Source of the DNA: DATFES01 sp035457725
Lineage (GTDB): Bacteria > Pseudomonadota > Alphaproteobacteria > CACIAM-22H2
Direction of reading: 5' to 3'
Assembly: GCA_035457725.1 (NCBI GenBank)
Contig: DATIBC010000036.1
Coordinates: forward strand, 12,992-76,991
Length of the DNA: 64,000 bases
This document shows positions 1 to 9,467 of the stretch, piece by piece. The stretch's first letter is position 1. Every line of letters starts with the position of its first letter. The position numbers and the translations under genes were made by a program. The notes under the pieces were generated by a model. That model did not search any database and was not told the DNA's origin. It was given only the letters and a program-made list of their open reading frames with translations.

Positions 1-49
1 TCCGTGGGTCTGCGGCAACTGCGTAGAGCCCAAATTCAAGGCCAACTGA
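1..49 (+). CDS. urtA: Urea ABC transporter substrate-binding protein UrtA, C-terminal end only
   Basis: Frame 2 of the first bases reads PWVCGNCVEPKFKAN and then TGA at 47-49. UrtA proteins typically end with a Cys-x-x-Cys segment and a PKFKA-like tail, and urtB follows 10 bases later if the upstream start is used. UrtA is the periplasmic urea-binding protein that feeds the UrtBC channel. Only 15 residues are visible, so the identification rests on this tail plus its position before urtBCDE. Confidence 0.75.
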   Translation, partial: PWVCGNCVEPKFKAN

Positions 50-128
50 GCGTCCGAGCATGGCCGGGTCGTCGCTAACGCGGCGGTCCGGCGCTCGGCC
101 GCGCATCGACCTTGGGCGATCCGCGCAG

Positions 129-1736
129 ATGAACCGATTCTGGCCTGTGCTCCTGTTCGCCGCGGCACTACTCCTTGTAGCGGGTGGAAATTCGGACGCC
201 CGCGCCGACGCCTTCGCCGATACGGTCGCGAAAATGGCGAGCGGCGGTTTCGCCGAGCGCATCGCGGCGGTCGAGGCGCTGGCCGAGCTTGGCGATCCGC
301 GCGGCGTGGCGGTGCTGCGGGCGCTCAATGACGGGAATCTCTATGTACGCGAAGCCGGCGGGCAAGTGGTCATCGCGCGCGACGCCGCTGCGATCGATGC
401 AGTCACCGGCGAACCGGCTGGCGCAATTGAAGCGGGCGGCGAAGCGGTCCGGCTCAACAACCGGCTTCGCGGGGCAATCCGCGGCGCGCTTGGCCGGCTG
501 ATGATATTCAGTCCCGATCCTGATGAACGGCTGACCGCCGCGATCGGGGTCTATAAGACGCGTTCGATCGATAATCTGCCGCTGCTGGAAAAGGCCTTGA
601 CGGCCGAGAAAGATCCTCGCGTCCGCGCGCAGCTACAGATCAGCCTGGCGGCAACGCGGGTCCTGAGCCCCGAGCGAGCGCATCGACTGGCCGGCGTCGC
701 GACGCTGGCGCAGTCCAGCGACACCGAGGCGCGGGCGATCCTGTTGCAGCTTGCCGGCGCATCGGACGTCGACGACGAGCTGCGCCAGGCGGCGGTCACA
801 GCGATCGCCTCGGTCGATAGCCGCCTGGCGGCGCTTCGCCTCGTGCAGACCGTTTTCCAGGGGCTCAGCCTCGGCTCGGTCCTTCTGCTCGCCGCGATGG
901 GCCTCGCCATCACATTCGGCGTCATGGGCGTGATCAACATGGCGCATGGCGAGATGGTGATGGTCGGCGCCTACACGACATTCGTCATCCAGCAGGCCGT
1001 CCTGGCGACGGCGCCGGATGCCGCCGACTATTCGTTGCTTTTAGCGATTCCCGCGGCCTTCCTCGTCGCCGGGGCGCTCGGCGTCGCACTCGAGCGCGGG
1101 GCAATCCGCCACCTCTATGGTCGGCCACTCGAGACGCTCCTGATGACCTGGGGGTTGAGCATGGTGCTGCAGCAGGCGGTGCGCTCGATCTTCGGCCCTA
1201 CCAATCGAGAAGTGGCGACCCCATCGTTCATGACCGGCGCGATGGAAATCGCCGGCGGCATCACCATCACGCAGAATCGCATCTGGATCATCGGCTTCGG
1301 CCTAGTGGTACTTGCCGCCGTAATGCTGATCGTGCGCTACACGGAGTTCGGATTGCAGATGCGGGCGGTGACCCAGAACCGGCGAATGGCGGCGGCAATG
1401 GGCATCGCCACCGGCCGCATCGATGCGCTGACTTTCGGGCTTGGCTCAGGCATCGCCGGACTGGGAGGCGTCGCGTTGAGCCAGATTGACAACGTCAGCC
1501 CGAACCTTGGTCAGTCCTACATCGTCGACTCGTTCATGGTCGTGGTGTTCGGCGGTGTTGGAAATTTATGGGGGACGCTTCTCGGCAGCGCGCTGCTCGG
1601 CGTGATCAACAAGTTTCTCGAGCCTTACGCGGGCGCGGTGCTGGGCAAGATCCTCGTTCTGGTAGCGATCATTCTCTTCATTCAGCGCCGACCGCGCGGG
1701 CTGTTCGCCTTGAAGGGACGGGCGGTCGAGGCGTGA
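129..1736 (+). CDS. urtB: Urea ABC transporter permease UrtB
   Basis: Inner-membrane permease of the urea importer, of the LivH branched-chain amino acid permease family. From the ATG at 129 the protein has 535 residues: a signal-peptide-like start (MNRFWPVLLF then an Ala/Leu-rich stretch to ARA), a roughly 230-residue helical extracytoplasmic region with repeat-like Ala/Leu segments, and then the LivH-like membrane domain from about residue 250 (LVQTVFQGLSLGSV, GVMGVINMAHGEM). The long N-terminal region is normal for UrtB. An ATG at 60 in the same frame would add 23 basic residues before the signal peptide, so 129 is preferred, although neither start has a strong ribosome site. It lies between urtA and urtC. 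Confidence 0.93.
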   Translation: MNRFWPVLLFAAALLLVAGGNSDARADAFADTVAKMASGGFAERIAAVEALAELGDPRGVAVLRALNDGNLYVREAGGQVVIARDAAAIDAVTGEPAGAIEAGGEAVRLNNRLRGAIRGALGRLMIFSPDPDERLTAAIGVYKTRSIDNLPLLEKALTAEKDPRVRAQLQISLAATRVLSPERAHRLAGVATLAQSSDTEARAILLQLAGASDVDDELRQAAVTAIASVDSRLAALRLVQTVFQGLSLGSVLLLAAMGLAITFGVMGVINMAHGEMVMVGAYTTFVIQQAVLATAPDAADYSLLLAIPAAFLVAGALGVALERGAIRHLYGRPLETLLMTWGLSMVLQQAVRSIFGPTNREVATPSFMTGAMEIAGGITITQNRIWIIGFGLVVLAAVMLIVRYTEFGLQMRAVTQNRRMAAAMGIATGRIDALTFGLGSGIAGLGGVALSQIDNVSPNLGQSYIVDSFMVVVFGGVGNLWGTLLGSALLGVINKFLEPYAGAVLGKILVLVAIILFIQRRPRGLFALKGRAVEA

Positions 1737-1737
1737 T

Positions 1738-2895
1738 GTGAACGGGCCGATCGTCGCGCGCTTGAATGACACGCATCCGATGGTGCGGCGGGCGGCGATT
1801 GGCGCTTTCGCCGCTTTCATCGCCGCCATCCCGTTGTTGAATTTGCTTCCCTCGCCGGGCGCGGCGCTTCACTTGCCGGATTTCTACATCAACATCGTCG
1901 GCAAATGGCTTTGCCTCGCCATCCTTGCGTTGGCGATCGATCTCGTCTGGGGATACTGCGGCATTCTATCGCTTGGTCATGGCGCGTTCTTCGCGCTCGG
2001 CGGATATGCCATGGGCATGCATTTGATGCGCGTGATCGGGCCGCGCGGCGTCTACCGTGACCCCGTTCTGCCCGACTTCATGGTGTTCCTAAACTGGAAG
2101 GAGCTGCCGTGGTACTGGCACGGCTTCGACCATTTCGTCTTCGCCGCGGCGATGGCGTTGCTGGTACCGGGCGTCCTTGCCTTTGTCTTCGGATGGTTCG
2201 CCTTCCGCTCGCGCATCACCGGCGTGTACCTGTCGATCATCACCCAGGCGATGACTTTCGCGCTGATGTTGGCCTTTTTCCGCAACGACATGGGGTTCGG
2301 TGGCAACAACGGGCTGACCGATTTTAAGGATATCCTCGGATTTCCGTTGAACCGGACGTCGACCCGGATCGGCCTCTATGCCGCCTCGGCGGTGGCGCTT
2401 TTTGGCGCGTTCGTGCTTTGTCGGTACGTGGTTTCGAGCAAGCTTGGCCGGGTGGTCGTCGCCATTCGCGACGCCGAGGCGCGGGTGCGTTTTCTCGGCT
2501 ACTCGGTGACGGCGTACAAGCTCTTCGTGTTCGTGCTTTCGGCGATGCTCGCCGGGTTCGCTGGCGCGCTATACGTGCCCCAGGTCGGGATCATCAACCC
2601 AGGCGAATTTTCGCCCGCGGCGTCCATCGAAGCGGTCATCTGGGTCGCGGTCGGCGGCCGCGGTACGCTCTACGGCGCGGTGCTTGGCGCATTCGTGGTC
2701 AACGCGGTCAAGACGCACCTGACCTCAAGCGTTCCCGAATTGTGGCTATACGTCCTGGGGGCGTTGTTCGTGATCATTACGGTGTTCTTGCCGGCAGGAT
2801 TGATCGGGCTTTTCGGCGCACTCAAGGTGCGGGTTCCCGCTCTCGTTGCGCCGCCGATCGCGCCATTGGCGTCGCGGAGAATGGGCGATGACTAG
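1738..2895 (+). CDS. urtC: Urea ABC transporter permease UrtC
   Basis: Second membrane subunit (385 residues) of the urea importer, LivM family. It starts with GTG one base after the urtB stop. Visible family features are the hydrophobic helices from about residue 20, the segment LAIDLVWGYCGILSLGHGAFFALGG split over residues 60-85, and the cytoplasmic loop AIRDAEARVRFLGY, which contacts the ATPases in LivM-type permeases. The C-terminal helices end in a short Ala/Pro-rich tail. It overlaps urtD by eight bases, so translation is probably coupled. With UrtB it forms the transmembrane pathway for urea. Confidence 0.94.
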   Translation: MNGPIVARLNDTHPMVRRAAIGAFAAFIAAIPLLNLLPSPGAALHLPDFYINIVGKWLCLAILALAIDLVWGYCGILSLGHGAFFALGGYAMGMHLMRVIGPRGVYRDPVLPDFMVFLNWKELPWYWHGFDHFVFAAAMALLVPGVLAFVFGWFAFRSRITGVYLSIITQAMTFALMLAFFRNDMGFGGNNGLTDFKDILGFPLNRTSTRIGLYAASAVALFGAFVLCRYVVSSKLGRVVVAIRDAEARVRFLGYSVTAYKLFVFVLSAMLAGFAGALYVPQVGIINPGEFSPAASIEAVIWVAVGGRGTLYGAVLGAFVVNAVKTHLTSSVPELWLYVLGALFVIITVFLPAGLIGLFGALKVRVPALVAPPIAPLASRRMGDD

Positions 2896-3643
2896 CTCGT
2901 CTACTGCGGCGCCGATCCTTTATCTCGACGGCGTGAGCGTATCCTTCGATGGATTCAAGGCGCTGAACGAACTCAGTCTGATCGTTGAGGCGGGCGAACT
3001 CAGAACCATTATCGGTCCCAATGGCGCGGGCAAGACGACGATGATGGATGTCATCACCGGCAAGACGCGGCCGGAGTCCGGGACCGTCATATTCAAAGGC
3101 GCGCACGATCTCACGCGGCTCGACGAGACCGCGATCGCCAATCTCGGCGTTGGGCGCAAATTCCAGAAGCCGACGGTGTTCGACCACCATACGGTCTTCG
3201 AGAACCTCGAGCTGGCGTTGAAGGGCGACCGTGGCATTTGGACGGCGCTTACATTCCGACTGGCGGCCGAGCAGCGGGACCGCATCCACGAGGTGCTTGA
3301 AATGACCGCGTTGACCGGGCTGGCGAGCGAACGCGCCGGCGTGCTTTCGCATGGACAGCGGCAGTGGCTCGAAATCGGCATGTTGCTGATGCAAGACCCC
3401 GAGCTTCTGCTGGTCGACGAGCCTGTCGCTGGGATGACCGACCAGGAAACCGCGATGACGGCCGGCATGTTGCGCCAGATCGCCGGCAAACGATCGGTGG
3501 TCGTGGTCGAGCACGACATGGAATTCGTTCGTGCGCTGGCCACGAAGGTAACGGTTCTGCATGAGGGATCGACCATTGCCGAGGGCTCGATCGAACACGT
3601 GCAGAACGATCCGCGAGTGATCGAGGTTTATCTGGGACGCTGA
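2888..3643 (+). CDS. urtD: Urea ABC transporter ATP-binding protein UrtD
   Basis: Cytoplasmic ATPase of the urea importer, LivG type, 251 residues from the ATG at 2888, which overlaps the urtC stop. Walker A is GPNGAGKTT, the ABC signature is the variant LSHGQRQWLEIGM, Walker B is LLLVDEPVAGM, and the switch histidine is in VVVEHDMEFV. The LSHGQRQWLEIGM variant is characteristic of UrtD. An in-frame ATG at 2846 lies well inside urtC and would add an Arg-rich stretch with no counterpart in the family. It probably forms a heterodimer with UrtE. Confidence 0.95.
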   Translation: MTSSSTAAPILYLDGVSVSFDGFKALNELSLIVEAGELRTIIGPNGAGKTTMMDVITGKTRPESGTVIFKGAHDLTRLDETAIANLGVGRKFQKPTVFDHHTVFENLELALKGDRGIWTALTFRLAAEQRDRIHEVLEMTALTGLASERAGVLSHGQRQWLEIGMLLMQDPELLLVDEPVAGMTDQETAMTAGMLRQIAGKRSVVVVEHDMEFVRALATKVTVLHEGSTIAEGSIEHVQNDPRVIEVYLGR

Positions 3644-4338
3644 TGCTCAGCATCGAAGGCATAGACCTGTACTACGGCGCAAGCCGTTGCCTGCGCGGCG
3701 TTTCCCTCGCCGCGGCCAAGGGGCAGATCACCTGTCTGCTCGGCCGCAATGGCGTCGGCAAGAGCAGCCTGCTGCGGGCGGTGATGGGCCACGAACGCAT
3801 ACGTGGCGGACGCATAATCTGGGAGGGGCGCGACATCGCTTCGCTGGCGACTCACCAGCGAGCCCGAGCCGGAATGGGCTACGTTCCACAAGGCCGCGAT
3901 ATCTTTCCGCTGCTGACGGTCGAGGAGAACCTGCGTGCCGGACTCGCCGCGGCTCCCAGCGGCGCGCGCGCCATCCCGGATGATGTATTCGAGCTTTTTC
4001 CGGTCCTGAAATCGATGCTTGGACGCCGCGGCGGCGACCTGTCCGGCGGCCAACAACAGCAACTGGCGATCGCGCGCGCGCTCGTCGCGCGTCCGCGGCT
4101 GCTTCTGCTCGACGAACCGACGGAGGGCATCCAGCCGTCGATCATCAAGCAGATCGAGCGGGTGATCAGGGTATTGGCCTCGCAGGGGAATATCGCCATC
4201 CTGCTGGTCGAGCAGTATTACGAATTCGCCCGTGGTCTGGCGCAGCGCACGGCGGTGATGAGCCGTGGTGAAATCGTGCTCGCGGGCGCGCCGGGCGAGC
4301 TCGACGAGGCCGAGGTGCGGCGCCATCTCACCGTTTAG
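3643..4338 (+). CDS. urtE: Urea ABC transporter ATP-binding protein UrtE
   Basis: Second ATPase of the urea importer, LivF type, 231 residues. The ATG shares one base with the urtD stop. Walker A is GRNGVGKSS, the signature is LSGGQQQQLAIARAL, Walker B is LLLLDEPTEGI, and a Gln replaces the usual switch histidine context (LLVEQYYEFA), as in UrtE/LivF proteins. It completes the urtABCDE importer. The next gene, ureD, begins 86 bases downstream with no evident terminator between, so uptake and hydrolysis are probably co-transcribed. Confidence 0.95.
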   Translation: MLSIEGIDLYYGASRCLRGVSLAAAKGQITCLLGRNGVGKSSLLRAVMGHERIRGGRIIWEGRDIASLATHQRARAGMGYVPQGRDIFPLLTVEENLRAGLAAAPSGARAIPDDVFELFPVLKSMLGRRGGDLSGGQQQQLAIARALVARPRLLLLDEPTEGIQPSIIKQIERVIRVLASQGNIAILLVEQYYEFARGLAQRTAVMSRGEIVLAGAPGELDEAEVRRHLTV

Positions 4339-4424
4339 ACGGTCGCGCCTGGCGCCGGCCCGTTTGGCGTTGTGACGACGATGCGATACTCCTACTCTCG
4401 GCCAAAACCCGAGGCGGCTCAATC

Positions 4425-5276
4425 GTGGACGGGACAAGGTTCAAGCCCGAGGCAAACCGGCACGCGACGACAAACGGCGCGGCGCGGCTTGTCTTTCGCC
4501 GCGACGGGTCTCGGACGCGCGTTTCAAGTCTCGAACAACGGCACCCGTTGCGTGTTTTGTTTCCCGACTCGCCCGACGAAGGAATTGGCCTGGCGGTCCT
4601 GGCCAACGTTTCCGGCGGCATCGTCGGCGGCGATCGCCTCGAATGCATGGCGGCGCTCGAACCCGGGGCGTCGGTGATGATCACCACTCAGGCGGCGGAG
4701 AAGGTCTATCGCTCGACCGGCGCGACGGCGACCATCGACAACGGCCTGTCGGTCGGCGACCAGGCATGGCTCGAGTGGCTGCCGCACGAGACCATATTGT
4801 TCGATCGCTCCCGTCTAGTGCGGAACATACGCATCGATGTTGCAGCGTCGGGTGGATTGCTTGCCGGCGAGATTATCGTCTTCGGCCGCGCGGAACACGG
4901 CGAACGGCTGTCCCAGTGCTATCTACGGGATCAATGGGAGATTCGCCAATGCGGCCGGTTGACTTGGTGCGACACGCTATGCCTGGAAGGCGACATCGGC
5001 GGCGAGCTCGCGCATGCGATGCGATTCGGCGGCGCACGCGCGTATGGAACCTTGATTTATTTGGGAACCGACGCAGCGGCGATGCTCGAACTTACGCGCG
5101 GCCAGATCGACGAATGCGGCGAGAGCGCGGCGACGCGGATCGGAAATCTTATGATCGTGCGCTTTCTGTCGGCGTCGACGAGTCGGTTGCGGCAGGCGTA
5201 TGGCGCGCTATGGGCGCGGCTTCGCTCGCGCGCCGCGGGTCTACCGGCTCGCCTGCCGCGAATCTGGGCCATCTAA
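4425..5276 (+). CDS. ureD: Urease accessory protein UreD
   Basis: Urease maturation factor (283 residues, GTG start) that binds apo-urease and, with UreF and UreG, allows carbamylation of the active-site lysine and nickel insertion. Family features include the N-terminal [13 protein letters not shown] strand, [30 protein letters not shown] and the central [12 protein letters not shown] block. The C-terminal part is Arg/Ala-rich. It stands first in the ureDABCEFG order typical of alphaproteobacteria and follows the urea importer. I see nothing unusual in it. Confidence 0.93.
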   Translation: MDGTRFKPEANRHATTNGAARLVFRRDGSRTRVSSLEQRHPLRVLFPDSPDEGIGLAVLANVSGGIVGGDRLECMAALEPGASVMITTQAAEKVYRSTGATATIDNGLSVGDQAWLEWLPHETILFDRSRLVRNIRIDVAASGGLLAGEIIVFGRAEHGERLSQCYLRDQWEIRQCGRLTWCDTLCLEGDIGGELAHAMRFGGARAYGTLIYLGTDAAAMLELTRGQIDECGESAATRIGNLMIVRFLSASTSRLRQAYGALWARLRSRAAGLPARLPRIWAI

Positions 5277-5296
5277 GTCGACTATCGGAGGGGCCG

Positions 5297-5611
5297 ATGA
5301 AACTGACACCGCGCGAGAAGGACAAATTGCTGATCGCAATGGCGGCAAGCGTGGCACGGCGTCGGCTGGAGCGTGGCGTCAAGCTCAATCACCCGGAGGC
5401 GGTGGCGCTGATTACCGATTTCGTCGTCGAAGGCGCGCGTGACGGCCGCAGCGTCGCCGATCTGATGCGCGACGGGGCGGGCGTCCTGGATACAAGCCAA
5501 GTAATGGACGGTATAGGCGAGATGATCCACGAGATCCAGGTCGAGGCGACGTTCCCCGACGGCACCAAGCTCGTCACCGTCCACCAGCCTATCCGCGAAG
5601 CGCGGCGATGA
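5297..5611 (+). CDS. ureA: Urease subunit gamma UreA
   Basis: Smallest structural subunit of nickel urease, 104 residues, close to the usual 100. It begins [17 protein letters not shown] and contains [10 protein letters not shown] and [21 protein letters not shown], all standard for UreA. The sequence cggagggg 6 bases upstream of the ATG at 5297 is a good ribosome site. Its stop overlaps the start of ureB by four bases (ATGA), so subunit synthesis is translationally coupled. Confidence 0.96.
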   Translation: MKLTPREKDKLLIAMAASVARRRLERGVKLNHPEAVALITDFVVEGARDGRSVADLMRDGAGVLDTSQVMDGIGEMIHEIQVEATFPDGTKLVTVHQPIREARR

Positions 5612-5943
5612 AGCCCGGCCAGTTGTTTCCCGCGAAGGGTGAAATCGTCCTCAACGAAGGACGTCGGACGGTGACGCTTACGGTCGCGAACACCGGCGAC
5701 CGGCCAATCCAAGTCGGATCGCATTATCATTTCTTCGAGACCAACGAGGCATTGAAATTCGACCGCGCCAAGGCATATGGCCATCGCCTCGACATTCCGG
5801 CCGGCACCGCGGTGCGCTTCGAGCCCGGACAGGAACGCGAGGTGCGCCTAGTCGAATACGGCGGAGCGCGTCGCGTCGTAGGCTTTCAGGGCAGGGTGAA
5901 CGGGCGGCTAAAGCGCCCGACAAACAAGCGGGGGAAGCCATGA
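5608..5943 (+). CDS. ureB: Urease subunit beta UreB
   Basis: Beta subunit of urease, 111 residues. Recognisable segments are [36 protein letters not shown] (start of the conserved beta domain), [24 protein letters not shown] and the terminal FQGRVNG. It overlaps ureA upstream and ureC downstream by ATGA. The separate gamma, beta and alpha genes are the common bacterial arrangement, in contrast to fused forms in Helicobacter or plants. Confidence 0.96.
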   Translation: MKPGQLFPAKGEIVLNEGRRTVTLTVANTGDRPIQVGSHYHFFETNEALKFDRAKAYGHRLDIPAGTAVRFEPGQEREVRLVEYGGARRVVGFQGRVNGRLKRPTNKRGKP

Positions 5944-7649
5944 GCTTCAAGATCAGCCGGGCGGCCTATGCCGGCATGTACGGGCCGACGACCGGCGACC
6001 GCTTGCGGCTCGCCGACACCGAGCTGGTCGTCGCCGTCGAGAAAGATTTCACCACCTACGGAGAGGAAGTGAAATTCGGCGGCGGAAAAGTCATTCGCGA
6101 TGGCATGGGACAAAGCCAAGCCAGCCGACGCGAGGGCGCGGTCGACACGGTGATCACCAATGCGGTGATCATCGATCACTGGGGTATCGTCAAGGCCGAT
6201 ATCGCCATTAAGGACGGCCGCATCGCCGCGATCGGCAAGGCCGGCAATCCCGACATCCAGCCGGGCGTCGACATCGTCATTGGACCAGGAACCGAAGCGA
6301 TCGCCGGGGAGGGGAAGATCGTCACCGCCGGCGGCATCGACGCGCATATTCATATGATCTGCCCGCAACAGGTCGAGGATGCGCTATTTAGCGGCATCAC
6401 GACGATGTTGGGCGGCGGCACCGGACCGGCGTCCGGGACGGCGGCGACGACATGCACCCCCGGCCCTTGGCATATCGCCCGCATGCTCGAGGCGGCGGAA
6501 GGCCTACCGGTTAATCTGGGATTTTTCGGCAAGGGCAACGCATCGGCGCCAGCGCCGCTCATGGAGCAAATCCGGGCCGGCGCCTGCGCCCTCAAGCTTC
6601 ACGAGGATTGGGGGACGACGCCTAATGCCATCGATACCTGCCTGTCCATCGCCGACATGACCGACATCCAAGTCGCCATCCACACCGACACGTTGAACGA
6701 ATCGGGATTCGTCGAGGCGACGATCGCCGCCTTCAAAGGTCGCAATATTCACGCCTTCCATACCGAAGGCGCCGGCGGCGGGCACGCGCCCGACATCATC
6801 CGCGTCTGCGGGCTGGCCAACGTCCTGCCTTCATCGACCAACCCGACGCGGCCCTACACCGTCAACACGCTCGACGAGCATCTCGACATGCTGATGGTTT
6901 GCCATCATCTCGATCCGCGCATTCCCGAGGACGTCGCCTTCGCCGAAAGCCGAATTCGCCGCGAGACCATCGCCGCCGAGGACATACTGCACGATCTTGG
7001 CGCGTTTTCGATGATCTCGTCGGACAGCCAGGCGATGGGCCGCGTCGGCGAGGTTATAATTCGCACCTGGCAGACGGCCGACAAGATGAAACGCCAGCGC
7101 GGCGCCATCGCCGGCGAGAGGGAAGGCAGCGATAATCTGCGGGTTCGGCGCTACATTGCCAAGTACACGATCAATCCCGCCTTGGCGCATGGCATGGCGC
7201 GACATGTCGGCTCGGTCGAGAAGGGAAAACTGGCCGATCTCGTGCTGTGGTCGCCGGCGTTTTTCGGAGTAAAGCCCGATCTCGTGATCAAAGGCGGGTC
7301 GATCGTTGCCGCGCCGATGGGCGACCCTAATGCCTCGATCCCGACGCCGCAACCAGTCCACTATCGGCCGATGTTCGCCGCGTTCGGACGCGCGTTGCCG
7401 TCGTCTTGCATCACCTTCGTCTCCAAGGCGGCGCATCGCGCGGGAGTCGCCGACAAGCTCGGATTGGCGCGCCAGGTCTTGCCCGTCGGCGGAATCCGGA
7501 AGATCGGAAAGAAGCAGATGGTTTTGAACAACGCGACGCCCAAGGTCGAGGTCGATCCGGAAACCTACGAGGTGCGCGCCGACGGCGAGCTTCTCACGTG
7601 TGAGCCGGCCAAAGAGTTGCCGATGGCGCAGCGTTACTTTCTGTTCTGA
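5940..7649 (+). CDS. ureC: Urease subunit alpha UreC
   Basis: Catalytic subunit (569 residues), which hydrolyses urea to ammonia and carbamate. All ligands of the bi-nickel centre known from the Klebsiella enzyme are present with an offset of two: His136 and His138 ([10 protein letters not shown]), Lys219 to be carbamylated (LKLHEDWG), His221, His248 ([10 protein letters not shown]), His274 ([10 protein letters not shown]) and Asp362 ([10 protein letters not shown]). The flap cysteine and catalytic histidine are Cys321-His322 in MVCHHLD. The gene overlaps ureB upstream by four bases, and ureE begins at its last base. The enzyme looks complete and active. Confidence 0.98.
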   Translation: MSFKISRAAYAGMYGPTTGDRLRLADTELVVAVEKDFTTYGEEVKFGGGKVIRDGMGQSQASRREGAVDTVITNAVIIDHWGIVKADIAIKDGRIAAIGKAGNPDIQPGVDIVIGPGTEAIAGEGKIVTAGGIDAHIHMICPQQVEDALFSGITTMLGGGTGPASGTAATTCTPGPWHIARMLEAAEGLPVNLGFFGKGNASAPAPLMEQIRAGACALKLHEDWGTTPNAIDTCLSIADMTDIQVAIHTDTLNESGFVEATIAAFKGRNIHAFHTEGAGGGHAPDIIRVCGLANVLPSSTNPTRPYTVNTLDEHLDMLMVCHHLDPRIPEDVAFAESRIRRETIAAEDILHDLGAFSMISSDSQAMGRVGEVIIRTWQTADKMKRQRGAIAGEREGSDNLRVRRYIAKYTINPALAHGMARHVGSVEKGKLADLVLWSPAFFGVKPDLVIKGGSIVAAPMGDPNASIPTPQPVHYRPMFAAFGRALPSSCITFVSKAAHRAGVADKLGLARQVLPVGGIRKIGKKQMVLNNATPKVEVDPETYEVRADGELLTCEPAKELPMAQRYFLF

Positions 7650-8122
7650 TGCAGCGCGTGAGCAAGATACTGGCTGCGGGAACGTGGCCAGCCGCCGCCG
7701 CGAAGGCCGCCGTTACGCTCGCCCACGTCGACCGGCATCGCCGGCGCATTGCGCTGACCGCCGAGGACGGACGGCAGTTCCTGCTCGACCAGCCGACCGC
7801 GACGACGCTCGTCGACGGCGACGGACTGCTGCTCGATGATGGTGCCATCGTCGCGGTGCGCGCCGCCGATGAGGACGTTTGCGATATTTCGTGCAAATCC
7901 CCACGGGCGCTGGCGAAACTGGCGTGGCACCTCGGCAACCGGCACCTTGCAGTCGAAGTACGCGCCGACGGTCTGCGAATCCGCGATGACCATGTGATCG
8001 TCGAGATGCTGCGCGGTCTCGGCGCCCGGGTCGTCCGCCGGCGCGCGCCGTTCAATCCTGAAAGCGGCGCCTATCATGAGCATGGGCAGCGACATGAGCA
8101 TGACGACGAACACCGCCACTGA
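7649..8122 (+). CDS. ureE: Urease accessory protein UreE, nickel metallochaperone
   Basis: Delivers nickel to the UreDFG-urease complex. 157 residues; the first base of the ATG is the last base of the ureC stop. The N-terminal UreE domain contains DRHRRRIALTAEDGRQFLLD; the metal-binding domain contains the expected LAWHLGNRHLAVE with its conserved histidine. The C terminus is a nickel-binding His-rich tail with six histidines in the last fifteen residues. That tail is encoded in the 47-base overlap with ureF in another frame. Confidence 0.95.
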   Translation: MQRVSKILAAGTWPAAAAKAAVTLAHVDRHRRRIALTAEDGRQFLLDQPTATTLVDGDGLLLDDGAIVAVRAADEDVCDISCKSPRALAKLAWHLGNRHLAVEVRADGLRIRDDHVIVEMLRGLGARVVRRRAPFNPESGAYHEHGQRHEHDDEHRH

Positions 8123-8810
8123 CGCCGTCAACGCCCAATACCGACTCCTCGCCTGGATGTCGCCGGCCTTTCCGGTCGGCGGATTCTCCTATTCTCATGG
8201 ACTGGAGTTCGCGATCGAAATCGGCAAGGTGGCTAATCATGAACACGCCAGGGCGTTCATCGTCAGCGCGCTCGAACAGGGCGCTGCACGCAGCGACGCC
8301 ATATTCCTGTGCGCGGCATGGCGGGCGGCGGCAGGCGGAGACGAGAACGCGTATCTCGCCATCGCCGAGCGCGCCGCGGCCATGCGTGCGACCGCCGAAT
8401 TCGCTCTGGAGAGTATCGGCCAGGGAGAAGCGTTTCTTTCGACGGTCGATGCGGCATGGCCACGGCTCGGCGTTGGGCGCTGGCGAGCGCGCCTCGTCGA
8501 GCGTGGAATTTCCGCGGCGTATCCTGTGGCCGTCGCGCTGGCCGCCGCGCGAGCAGGCATCAGTCTGGAAGCAGTGCTTCCCGCCTACCTCCAGGCGTTT
8601 GTCGCTGGTCTCGTTGCAGCGGCCGTAAAATTGATCCCGCTCGGTCAGACCGACGGCCAGCGCATCATCGCAGCACTCGAGCCGCACGTCGCAGCGGCGA
8701 CCAAGGCGGCGCTCGCGCGCACCCTCGACGATCTGGGCTCCGCCGCGCCGCTGCTCGATATCTGGTCGGCGCGCCACGAAACCCAATATACGAGGCTGTT
8801 TCGCTCATGA
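8076..8810 (+). CDS. ureF: Urease accessory protein UreF
   Basis: All-helical accessory protein that forms a complex with UreD and UreG and gates nickel insertion. The family hallmark [16 protein letters not shown] is near the N terminus, followed by helices rich in Ala and a C-terminal RLFRS. Up to 244 residues. Three in-frame ATGs lie close together at 8076, 8094 and 8100; none has a clear ribosome site, and 8100 would give the N terminus most usual in the family. The 5' end overlaps the His-rich tail of ureE. Confidence 0.93.
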   Translation: MSMGSDMSMTTNTATDAVNAQYRLLAWMSPAFPVGGFSYSHGLEFAIEIGKVANHEHARAFIVSALEQGAARSDAIFLCAAWRAAAGGDENAYLAIAERAAAMRATAEFALESIGQGEAFLSTVDAAWPRLGVGRWRARLVERGISAAYPVAVALAAARAGISLEAVLPAYLQAFVAGLVAAAVKLIPLGQTDGQRIIAALEPHVAAATKAALARTLDDLGSAAPLLDIWSARHETQYTRLFRS

Positions 8811-9454
8811 TGAAATCGACCCATGGACCGTTCCGCGTCGGCGTCGGCGGACCGGTCGGATCGGGTAAAACGACGCTGATCGAAGTTTTATGCAAACGCC
8901 TGCGCGACCGCCTCGATCTATTTGTCATCACCAACGACATCTATACCCACGAAGACCAGTTGATCCTCACGCGGTCGGGCGCGCTGCCAGCGGAGCGGAT
9001 CATGGGAGTCGAGACAGGCGGCTGCCCGCACACGGCGATCCGAGAGGATGCGTCGATCAACCTCGCGGCGCTCGATGCGATGACGATGCGCTTTCCGGAC
9101 GCCGAGCTGTGCTTCATCGAGTCCGGCGGCGACAACCTCGCCGCTACGTTCAGCCCGGAGCTCGCCGACCTGACGATCTACGTCATCGATGTCTCGGCGG
9201 GCGACAAGATTCCGCGCAAGGGCGGTCCGGGGATCACCCGTTCGGACCTGCTGGTGATCAACAAGGTCGATCTCTCCCCGCATGTCGGCGCGAGCCTCGA
9301 GGTCATGGACCGTGACGCCCGCGCGATGCGCGGCGCCCGGCCCTTCGTCTTCACCAACCTCAAGACGGGGCAGGGCGTCGACGGCGTCGCCGAGCTCATC
9401 CTCGCCAAAGGCGGATTGGTCGACGCGGCACCGGCACGCACCGAGCACGGGTGA
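8807..9454 (+). CDS. ureG: Urease accessory GTPase UreG
   Basis: GTPase that supplies nickel and energy for urease maturation; 215 residues from the ATG at 8807, which overlaps the ureF stop (a second ATG follows directly at 8810). P-loop is [10 protein letters not shown], the metal-binding Cys-Pro-His motif is in [13 protein letters not shown], the switch region has [14 protein letters not shown], and the guanine-recognition motif is NKVD. It closes the urease operon; a TauD-like gene on the other strand ends 13 bases away. Confidence 0.96.
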   Translation: MMKSTHGPFRVGVGGPVGSGKTTLIEVLCKRLRDRLDLFVITNDIYTHEDQLILTRSGALPAERIMGVETGGCPHTAIREDASINLAALDAMTMRFPDAELCFIESGGDNLAATFSPELADLTIYVIDVSAGDKIPRKGGPGITRSDLLVINKVDLSPHVGASLEVMDRDARAMRGARPFVFTNLKTGQGVDGVAELILAKGGLVDAAPARTEHG

Positions 9455-9467
9455 CGACGGTCACCGG

